From JBDTMC01 sp039934475 (lineage in GTDB: Bacteria; Acidobacteriota; Terriglobia; Bryobacterales; Bryobacteraceae): a stretch of DNA of 17,471 bases. The notes under the pieces are model-generated. The model was not told the DNA's origin. It saw only the letters and a program-made list of their open reading frames with translations, and did no database searches. Below are positions 1 through 6,415 of the stretch, in pieces. Each line of letters starts with the position of its first letter. The first letter of the stretch is position 1. The stretch is taken from the NCBI GenBank assembly GCA_039934475.1, contig JBDTMC010000125.1, positions 1 to 17,471 of the forward strand, in the 5' to 3' direction. The translations under genes were made by a program, and so were the position numbers.

Positions 1-832
1 TCGATCCGTTGCCGCGCACCGGGCCGTCCAGGCGCTGCAGATTGCAGTTCACGACAAAGATCAGGTTGTCGAGATTCTCCCGCGCGGCCAGCGTCAAACC
101 GGCAATCGATTCCGGTTCATCCATCTCGCCATCGCCCATGAACGCCCACACCTTGCGCGAGTCCGTTTTGGCGTGTCCCCGCGCCTGCAGATACCGCAGG
201 AAGCGCGCTTGATAGACCGCCGTGATCACGCCCAACCCCATCGACCCGGTAGGAAACTGCCAGAAATCCGGCATCAGCCACGGATGCGGGTAAGAGGAAA
301 GTCCCTTCCCACCAACCTCTCGACGATAGTGGCTCAAGTTCTCCTCGGTCAGCCGCCCTTCCAGATACGCCCGCGCATAAATGCCCGGCGCTGAGTGCGG
401 TTGAAAGAACACCAGATCGGCGTCGCTGGCGCCACCGCGGAAGAAGTGGTGAAAGCCAACTTCAAACAAGTCCGCAGCCGAGGCATAACTGGCCAGGTGT
501 CCACCCAGTTCGCCGGCTTCCATGTTGGCCCGCACCACCATCGCAGCGGCGTTCCAGCGCAAAATCTGGTTCAACCGGTGCTCCATCGCAAGATCTCCGG
601 GATACTCCGGTTGATCCTTCCTCGCCACCGTGTTCACATAGGGTGAATTCAGCGCGCGCCCCACACGGATGCCCCGCTGGGCGGCGTAGAGATTTAGTTC
701 GCCCAGCAGTTCCCGCGCCCGGTCAACACCCGCTGCGGCCACAACTTGATCGAGCGCCTCGCGCCATTCCGCAGTCTCCTGCTGATCTTCCAAGCGGGAC
801 GCGAGCGGTGAATCGGGTGTCGATCGGTGCAT
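1..832 (-). CDS. aceE: Pyruvate dehydrogenase E1 component, homodimeric type (partial, C-terminal part beyond the window)
   Basis: This is the thiamine-diphosphate-dependent E1 subunit that decarboxylates pyruvate and acetylates the lipoyl groups of E2 in the cytosolic pyruvate dehydrogenase complex. I translated the minus strand from the ATG at 832-830; 277 codons are visible of a family length near 890. Homodimeric E1 landmarks appear in order: an RWNAAAMVVRAN segment, an ASYASAADLFEVGFHHFFRG segment, FFQPHSAPGIYARAYLEGRL, GLSSYPHP, PDFWQFP, and the diphosphate/Mg-binding motif GDGEMDEPES starting at residue 233, followed by an FVVNCNLQRLDGPVRGNG stretch at the window edge. The residue before the active-site-region histidine is Pro (FQPH) where E. 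coli has Gly (QGH). No strong ribosome binding site precedes the start. The gene diverges from an Lrp-family regulator 130 bp away. Family identity is very secure; the symbol follows the E. coli homologue. Confidence 0.95.
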   Translation of the reverse strand, partial: MHRSTPDSPLASRLEDQQETAEWREALDQVVAAAGVDRARELLGELNLYAAQRGIRVGRALNSPYVNTVARKDQPEYPGDLAMEHRLNQILRWNAAAMVVRANMEAGELGGHLASYASAADLFEVGFHHFFRGGASDADLVFFQPHSAPGIYARAYLEGRLTEENLSHYRREVGGKGLSSYPHPWLMPDFWQFPTGSMGLGVITAVYQARFLRYLQARGHAKTDSRKVWAFMGDGEMDEPESIAGLTLAARENLDNLIFVVNCNLQRLDGPVRGNGS

Positions 833-922
833 GATACTCAGGATACGGAAAACACCGCCGCAAGGAATACGGATGTCACCCGTCCCGAGGGCTCAATACA
901 GCATACTCCGTGGCAATATCCA

Positions 923-952
923 TGCTTTGCAGCATGATATGCTGACAAAGCA
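923..952. promoter_or_regulatory. Putative Lrp-type operator (inverted repeat) in the aceE/lrp divergent region
   Basis: TGCTTTGCAGCAT (923-935) and ATGCTGACAAAGCA (939-952) are inverted copies with a one-base bulge around a 3-nt centre. The core CAGCATGATATGCTG (930-944) is a palindrome around the centre GAT. By hand it matches the published E. coli Lrp consensus YAGHAWATTWTDCTR at 13 of 15 positions. It lies just upstream of the AGGAG and ATG of the Lrp-family gene, so binding there would fit autoregulation, with possible control of the divergent aceE. As RNA it could also fold into a hairpin in the lrp leader. The repeat is visible; its role is inferred. Confidence 0.6.
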
Positions 953-962
953 GGAGCAGGCA

Positions 963-1448
963 ATGACTTGGCGACAACTCGACTCCATCGACCGCAACAT
1001 TCTCACCGTTTTGCAGGAGCGCGGCCGCATCACGAACACGGAACTGGCGGACCTTGTCGGCCTCTCGCCTTCACCCTGCTTGGTGCGCACCAAAGCCCTC
1101 GAGGAAGACGGTTTCATTCTTCGCTACGCCACGCTGCTGGAAGCCCGCGCCATCGGCCTCAGCGTCAGCGTGTTCGTCCAGGTCAGCCTCGACAGGCAGG
1201 TAGAGCCCAGCCTCACCACGTTTGAGAAGGCGATCGCCAAGCGCACCGAGGTCATGGAGTGCTACCTCATGATGGGCACTTCCGACTACCTGCTGCGCGT
1301 GGTTGTCGCCGATCTCGACGAATACCAGGTCTTCGTCACGGGCTTCCTCTCCAAAGTTCCCGGCGTGGGCAGCATCCGCTCCAGTGTGGCCTTGAAGCAG
1401 GTGAAGTACAAAACCGCGCTGCCCCTACAGGCTCCCAAAACCCGTTAG
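963..1448 (+). CDS. Lrp/AsnC-family transcriptional regulator
   Basis: This is a 161-residue DNA-binding regulator of the feast/famine (Lrp/AsnC) family. Residues about 5-64 form the AsnC-type helix-turn-helix (LDSIDRNILTVLQERGR, then ELADLVGLSPSPCLVRTKAL), and about 68-150 form the RAM effector and oligomerisation domain, ending in the typical VALKQVKYKTALPL strand. I chose the ATG at 963 because AGGAG at 952-956 sits 6 nt before it and residues 1-10 match the usual family start. In-frame ATGs at 831 and 939 would add untypical N-terminal residues and would place the operator-like repeat inside the gene. The ligand is probably an amino acid but cannot be read from sequence. Divergence from aceE recalls BkdR, an Lrp homologue divergent from the Pseudomonas branched-chain keto acid dehydrogenase operon, so local control of aceE is plausible. 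It ends 7 bp from the stop of the convergent rhamnosidase gene. Confidence 0.93.
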   Translation: MTWRQLDSIDRNILTVLQERGRITNTELADLVGLSPSPCLVRTKALEEDGFILRYATLLEARAIGLSVSVFVQVSLDRQVEPSLTTFEKAIAKRTEVMECYLMMGTSDYLLRVVVADLDEYQVFVTGFLSKVPGVGSIRSSVALKQVKYKTALPLQAPKTR

Positions 1449-1455
1449 GCGTCCG

Positions 1456-4400
1456 CTACTTCTTCCATTCCGCTTCGAAGTGGTACGTCCCCGCAGAGAT
1501 CTCGAACACTTCAGCCCCTGCCTCACTCCGCAGATGCCGTGCGCCTTTGCCAACATCGCTCACGCTGCCCGCCCGAGTTGTTGGCACAAACGCAGTAGCC
1601 ATGGTATTCGGCGGAACAGTCACATCCCACGTGATTCTGTCGCCCGCTATCTTCCAGGCGCTGGCAATCGGACCGTACAAAGACTTGAACGAAGCCTTCA
1701 CCCAACCTAGATCACCCACGGGCACCGGTCGCAACACCACGCGCTTGAAGCCAGGCTCCGCCTCATCGGGATTGATTCCGGCAAGAGACTGGAACAGCCA
1801 CCCGGTGATTCCCGCGCCCAGGAAATACTGGCTCTCCCCGGTCATCGTCGGGTCGGCCGTATCGTGATCCCACCGTTCCCACATCGTGGTTGAGCCCTTC
1901 GCCAACATGTAGCCCCAACTCGGCCGCGCGGTTCGAGTGAGAATGCTCCACGCCGCGTCGTGATGTCCTGTCTCACTCAGCACAGTGAGAATCCATTGCA
2001 CGCCCATGAAGCCGCACGTGGTGTAGCCCTCGTGCTTCACCATCACGTCGTTCGCAAGGTTCTGGGCCACCGCCGCGCGCCGCTCCTCGGGCACCAATCC
2101 AAACGCCAATGGCAGCACGTAGGAGGTCTGCGTGCCACGCTCATAAGAGTTCGCCGCCGCATCGAAGAAACGCTGCTGGAAGCCGTCGCGCACTTTGGCT
2201 CCTAGCTGGGCGAAGGCCTCTGCGTCCGCCCCGCGTCCCAGCAGGCGCGCGTGCTGTTGCAGAATGGTGCAGAACAAATAGAAGAACGAACTTGAGATTA
2301 ACGGCTGCGGCGTCGCGCCCACGAACGGGTGCGACCGCCCATCGTTCGGCACGGAACCGTCCATGGTGGTCGCGTCCAGCCAGTCGCCGTTGTCGTTGTA
2401 ATCGATCGTCCCATCCGGTTTCAGATACTTCTCCTGCATGAACCGGATCAGCCGCTTCATCGCCGGATAATTGCGCTCCACCGCGCGCCTGTCGCCATAG
2501 AACCGGTGGAACCAATTCGGCAGATAGAACAGCGTCACCGGCCAAACCACGCCATCGCCAAAGGTCCAGAACGACGGAGCCACATTCGGAATGCTTCCAT
2601 TGGCGCGCTGCGATCGCCGGATGTCTTCCAGCCAGTTCGTATACATCGCCGCCACCTGGTATGTGTACCCATGGCCATCCATGCCATGGTGCTCAGAGAT
2701 CCACGGCATCCGCTCGTCGCGCGTCGAACAATCCAGCGGCACGCCTCTTGCCTCAATTCGCTGCGTCCGCCGCATCACCTGGAACAATCGCGTCGCCACT
2801 TCGTTGGAGCATTCAAACGTCCCGGCCGCATTCATATCGGTGTGCACCACCAGTCCTTCAAAGCTGCCCACCTCTGGCCGCCCCGGAAAACCCAACACCT
2901 CCACATAGCGCCCGCCCTGCGTAGAGAACCTTGGCGTCCACGTCTCACGTCCTCGCCCACTGAGGAAATAGACATCGGTCATCAATGCCGATCGCGAGTC
3001 GTCTCTACGGATCATTCCATCGCGCCGCAAAATTCCCGCCCGTCGCATCCGGACCTCAGTACCCGCCGGACCGGAGACATTCAAACGGACCCAACCATTG
3101 AAGGTCTCGCCGAAATCGACGACAAAGACGCCCGGCCGCGGCTCCGTAATTCCGGCCGGACGCAGTGTCTCGGTCACTCGTAGGGGCTCCAGTTTCTGCG
3201 CCGTCATCTTACCCGTGGGCGCCTCTACCAGTTGTGCCGCACGCCATGCCGACTCGTCGAAATTCGCCTCCGACCAACCTGCTTGTTCCCGTCGCGCATC
3301 GTAGATTTCGCCGTCGTACTCGTTGTTCGCGCGAATGGGCCCTGCCGCGGTCACCTTCCAATCCGCGTCCGTCACAATGTCTTGAATCGATCCATCGTCG
3401 CGCACAAGGCGAATATTCAGCAGCGCCTTAGGGTAACCAAACGTGCGGAACGGCGCGGGCACATTCTTGCGATAAGAGAAGAAAGCGCCATTCCCCAGCA
3501 CGATACCGGCAGCGTTCACGCCCTGTCGCAGATGCCCCGTGACATCGTAAGTGAGGTAATGCACCTTCTTGTCGTAATCGCTCAGCACCGGTCCCATCAC
3601 GTGGTCACCCACGCGGCGGCCGTTGAGAAAAAGTTCCGAATACCCAAGCCCGCTGATGTACGCTGTGGCGCTCTTGATGCCGCCGCGGATTTCAAATTCA
3701 CGCCGCAGCAACCGGCCTGGCAGCACTCTGTATTCGTCAGGACCCACGCGATTCCAGGGCGCCGTGCCGAACGGTCCCAACTCCATCGCCGAACGCCACT
3801 CAGCTGGCCCGGCGTCGGAACGCTGCGCCGCGCTCCAGGTGCGCGAGGTCGGCAAAGTCCATTCCAGGCCGTTCTCAAAACGCACTTTCAACAGGGCGAT
3901 CAGGCCCGCCGGATTCGATCGATGGCCCGGAGTATAGGGAATGCGCCCCGTGTTTTCCGCCTCCACACTCAACAGATTTTGGCCTGCCTTCAGCAGCCCC
4001 CCCCCCCGCACGTCCAGCGCCTCCGGCTTCTTCCAGCAATCGTCAGTACGCACGGGGCCGCCTTCCCCCGCGGGCTTGCCGTTCACAAACGTGACGCACC
4101 CTGCATCCGCAATGGCGTAAAGCGATGCTGCCGCTACAGGCGAGCCACCCGGCAGCGTAAACTCACATTGAAAAAACCGACGCCCCAACGGAGCTTCTTC
4201 GCGCGGATTGCCTTCCGGATACCAGATCCACTGCGCGCCGGGAAACCACTCCGCTGTCGCCGGCAGCGGCTCATCGAGGCCAATCCATTCGCCGCTCCAG
4301 TCTTCCGGTTCCAGCAAACCCATCGACCACTGCGCGGGTTCGCTCCACGCCGAAGCCTTCCCATTCTGATCCCAAACCCGCACCTTCCAGAAGCATGAGA

Positions 4401-4731
4401 TCCGCGACCGCAGCGGCTTGCCTGCGTAAACGACGTGGATCGACTGGCCCGAACCCACCCGGCCCGAATCCCACAGATCACCCTTATTCTGTTGCAGCAG
4501 CACCGCCTCTGATGCCGCCAAAATCTGGAAGGCACTCTGCTTCAACCCGCGTGCGTTCGCCTCCAACGCCTCCAATTGCCAGCTCAACCGCGGCTGAGTC
4601 TCGTCGATACCCAGCGGATTCACAAGGTACTCGCACAGCAGGTTCGCCACACGACACTCCTCGCGTTCCACCTTCGCGCCCACAGCGGGCACCGCCGCCA
4701 ACCCTGCCATCAATTGCCGTCGCGTGATCAT
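1456..4731 (-). CDS. Exported alpha-L-rhamnosidase, GH78
   Basis: This 1091-residue glycosidase should remove terminal alpha-L-rhamnose by inversion. The N-terminus MITRRQLMAGLAAVPAVGA has a twin-arginine-like leader. Domains by inspection: a fibronectin-like module (about 28-150), a jelly-roll-like insert (about 165-335), Bac_rhamnosid_N (about 345-510), the Bac_rhamnosid beta-sandwich (about 520-630), the six-hairpin catalytic barrel (about 640-980) and a C-terminal beta domain. The catalytic segment DCSTRDERMPW gives D667, E673 and W677, with spacing like the Streptomyces avermitilis enzyme (general acid E636). Position +13 is E680 rather than the usual Asp. TTMWERWD supplies E952 as the likely general base. 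An 11-G run (coding strand) lies near residue 242. The start is the ATG at 4731; an upstream AGGA is only a weak ribosome site. It diverges from the deacetylase gene. GH78 membership is confident; the substrate is unknown. Confidence 0.93.
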   Translation of the reverse strand: MITRRQLMAGLAAVPAVGAKVEREECRVANLLCEYLVNPLGIDETQPRLSWQLEALEANARGLKQSAFQILAASEAVLLQQNKGDLWDSGRVGSGQSIHVVYAGKPLRSRISCFWKVRVWDQNGKASAWSEPAQWSMGLLEPEDWSGEWIGLDEPLPATAEWFPGAQWIWYPEGNPREEAPLGRRFFQCEFTLPGGSPVAAASLYAIADAGCVTFVNGKPAGEGGPVRTDDCWKKPEALDVRGGGLLKAGQNLLSVEAENTGRIPYTPGHRSNPAGLIALLKVRFENGLEWTLPTSRTWSAAQRSDAGPAEWRSAMELGPFGTAPWNRVGPDEYRVLPGRLLRREFEIRGGIKSATAYISGLGYSELFLNGRRVGDHVMGPVLSDYDKKVHYLTYDVTGHLRQGVNAAGIVLGNGAFFSYRKNVPAPFRTFGYPKALLNIRLVRDDGSIQDIVTDADWKVTAAGPIRANNEYDGEIYDARREQAGWSEANFDESAWRAAQLVEAPTGKMTAQKLEPLRVTETLRPAGITEPRPGVFVVDFGETFNGWVRLNVSGPAGTEVRMRRAGILRRDGMIRRDDSRSALMTDVYFLSGRGRETWTPRFSTQGGRYVEVLGFPGRPEVGSFEGLVVHTDMNAAGTFECSNEVATRLFQVMRRTQRIEARGVPLDCSTRDERMPWISEHHGMDGHGYTYQVAAMYTNWLEDIRRSQRANGSIPNVAPSFWTFGDGVVWPVTLFYLPNWFHRFYGDRRAVERNYPAMKRLIRFMQEKYLKPDGTIDYNDNGDWLDATTMDGSVPNDGRSHPFVGATPQPLISSSFFYLFCTILQQHARLLGRGADAEAFAQLGAKVRDGFQQRFFDAAANSYERGTQTSYVLPLAFGLVPEERRAAVAQNLANDVMVKHEGYTTCGFMGVQWILTVLSETGHHDAAWSILTRTARPSWGYMLAKGSTTMWERWDHDTADPTMTGESQYFLGAGITGWLFQSLAGINPDEAEPGFKRVVLRPVPVGDLGWVKASFKSLYGPIASAWKIAGDRITWDVTVPPNTMATAFVPTTRAGSVSDVGKGARHLRSEAGAEVFEISAGTYHFEAEWKK
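3997..4007 (-). repeat. Homopolymeric C11 (G11 on the coding strand) inside the GH78 gene
   Basis: Eleven consecutive C on the plus strand read as cgg ggg ggg ggg (Arg-Gly-Gly-Gly) in the rhamnosidase, near residues 241-244. It falls in the jelly-roll-like insert, ahead of the catalytic domain. In the sequence given, the frame stays open on both sides. A one-base slip would truncate the protein after roughly a fifth of its length. No other mononucleotide run of similar length was seen in the window. Confidence 0.95.
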
Positions 4732-4816
4732 GCCGTTGATCCTATCTCATGACCGCACGCCGAAGGGGAATCCTCATCGTGAAGGTCAGGGCGTGTTGAT
4801 ACACTTCTCCCATCAC
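4732..4816. promoter_or_regulatory. Divergent intergenic region between the GH78 and deacetylase genes
   Basis: This 85-bp gap must carry the promoters of two divergent units, the rhamnosidase on the minus strand and the deacetylase/GH78-B pair on the plus strand. Neither start has a convincing Shine-Dalgarno sequence. On the minus strand TAGGAT (4744-4739) sits 7 nt before the rhamnosidase ATG, as a -10 box of a leaderless message would, but no good -35 partner was found. I saw no clear operator palindrome. Confidence 0.45.
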
Positions 4817-6412
4817 ATGGAAATCACCCGGCGTACATTCCTCGCCGCCTCCACCGCCGCGCTATCCGCCCAACAGACCGCCAAGCAGGTGGTCCTCACC
4901 TTCGACGACGCCGTTAAGAGTCACGTCCGCTTCGTCGCGCCCTTCCTCAAAGAACTCGGCTTCCGGGCCACCTTCTTCATCAGTCATCGCTGGATGCCCG
5001 ACGCGGAGCATTTCCTCACGTGGAGGGAAGTCGCGGAGATCCACAGTATGGGCTTTGAGATCGGCAACCATACCTGGACACATGACAACTTCGCCGTACC
5101 GCGGAATGCCGCGCGCCTTGATGGCGAATTGGCGCTTGTCGAAAACGAACTCGCCAAAGTCGGCGTTCCGAAACCAGTCAGCTTCGCGTGGACCGGAAAC
5201 TGCTTTGGTCCCGAGGCGCTGGAGATCCTGGAACAGCGTGGCTACCGGTTCGCGCGCCGCGGCATCAGTCCTGAGCAACCCTACGGCACACTCAGCGTCG
5301 GACCAGCCTACGACCCTGCACGGTACGACCGGATGATGATTCCCAGCACCGGCGACGGCTATCCCGCTTGGACCTTCGAGCACTTCCTCAAGGTGATCGC
5401 GGAGGCCCGGCCTGGCCGCATCGTTGTTCTTCAGTTTCACGGAGTGCCTGATGAAGTCCATCCCTGGGTCCACACGCCGCCCGCGATGTTCCGCCGTTAC
5501 ATGGAACATCTGGCGCACGAAGGCTTCAAGGCAGTAGCCTTGGGCGACCTCGAAACCGTCGCGCGTTCCGTTCCCGTCGATCCACTCCGCAAGCAGCACT
5601 TCCCGGAGCCAAAAGACGGCAAACTAATTCTGCCCGTAGAAATGCAGGCCAACCGCGACGATGAATCGTACTGGCTGGCTAACATGCAGCGCCACAGTTA
5701 CAACACCGCGGAGATGCAGCAAGCCTTCGGCCAGCCGATGCACATTCCCCACCTCAAGCAGCCTCAAGAGCCGATCCTTCCCTACCCCGGTGGACGCCAT
5801 CCGCGGGCGGACTTCCTGGACGGCGCCATCGATCCTTTCCGCGGCACGAAGCTGTCGCTCTTTCTGCCCACAGGCGGCTTTGCGGTGATCGACTTGCCGG
5901 AGGCCATCTTCACTACTCTCGGTCTTACTTTCCTCGCCCACACTCACGTGCCCACCATATGGAACACCGACAACGTGATTATCGAGAACGTGGACTGGAG
6001 TCGCGAACCGAACGGCGCTCTCCGCTCCCACTGGAAGCTGCCCAATGGCATCGAGTTCGGCGCCACGGCGGACTATCGCGACGGTCTGAACATGACGCTC
6101 TGGGTAAAAAACGGAACCACCCAGCCTGTCACGGGCCTTCGCACGCAAATCTGCGTTCTGCTGAAAGAGGCCAAGGGCTACCAATCCGCCACCAACGACA
6201 ACAAGCGCTTCGGCAAACAGGCCGCGGCCGTGGAACACACAGCCGGTGGCCAATGGCTGATCGCAAAGTGGGAGCGCACCGGCCGCACCTGGGGTAACCC
6301 CCGTTGTCCGTGCCTCCACGCCGATCCGATTCTGCCCGATTGCCCCGCAGGCGAAACCGTGCACGTGAAGGGTCGTTTGTGGATGGCCAGTAACTTGCTA
6401 GGATTCGAGTAA
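4817..6412 (+). CDS. Tat-exported polysaccharide deacetylase (NodB fold) with an unassigned C-terminal module
   Basis: This 531-residue protein begins MEITRRTFLAASTAALSAQQ, a twin-arginine leader, which fixes the start at 4817 rather than the in-frame ATG at 4724. Residues about 22-250 form a NodB/carbohydrate esterase 4-type domain: VVLTFDD gives D30 (base) and D31 (metal), NHTWTH gives metal ligands H85 and H89, and the late LQFHGV gives H208. Such enzymes remove N- or O-acetyl groups from sugars using a divalent metal. Motif 3 is weak (AWTGNCFGPEAL instead of the usual Arg-Pro-Tyr pattern), so the acyl substrate may be unusual. Residues about 290-531 are a predicted beta-rich region that I do not recognise. 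It ends in a Cys/His cluster (C497, C499, H501, C509) next to WGNPRCPC. The next gene starts 3 nt after the stop, implying co-transcription. The family is firm; the substrate and C-terminal role are unknown. Confidence 0.88.
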   Translation: MEITRRTFLAASTAALSAQQTAKQVVLTFDDAVKSHVRFVAPFLKELGFRATFFISHRWMPDAEHFLTWREVAEIHSMGFEIGNHTWTHDNFAVPRNAARLDGELALVENELAKVGVPKPVSFAWTGNCFGPEALEILEQRGYRFARRGISPEQPYGTLSVGPAYDPARYDRMMIPSTGDGYPAWTFEHFLKVIAEARPGRIVVLQFHGVPDEVHPWVHTPPAMFRRYMEHLAHEGFKAVALGDLETVARSVPVDPLRKQHFPEPKDGKLILPVEMQANRDDESYWLANMQRHSYNTAEMQQAFGQPMHIPHLKQPQEPILPYPGGRHPRADFLDGAIDPFRGTKLSLFLPTGGFAVIDLPEAIFTTLGLTFLAHTHVPTIWNTDNVIIENVDWSREPNGALRSHWKLPNGIEFGATADYRDGLNMTLWVKNGTTQPVTGLRTQICVLLKEAKGYQSATNDNKRFGKQAAAVEHTAGGQWLIAKWERTGRTWGNPRCPCLHADPILPDCPAGETVHVKGRLWMASNLLGFE

Positions 6413-6415
6413 CAA

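Noticed and set aside
831..962. Longer N-terminus for the Lrp-family gene starting at 831 or 939.
   Set aside because: The ATG at 963 has AGGAG at the right distance and matches the family start; the extension would run through the operator-like palindrome.
2329..4398. Long plus-strand open frames opposite the GH78 gene (2329-3183 and 3232-4398).
   Set aside because: The translations are Arg/Pro/His-rich without any family motif, and they lie antisense to a well-supported GH78 protein, as expected in GC-rich DNA.
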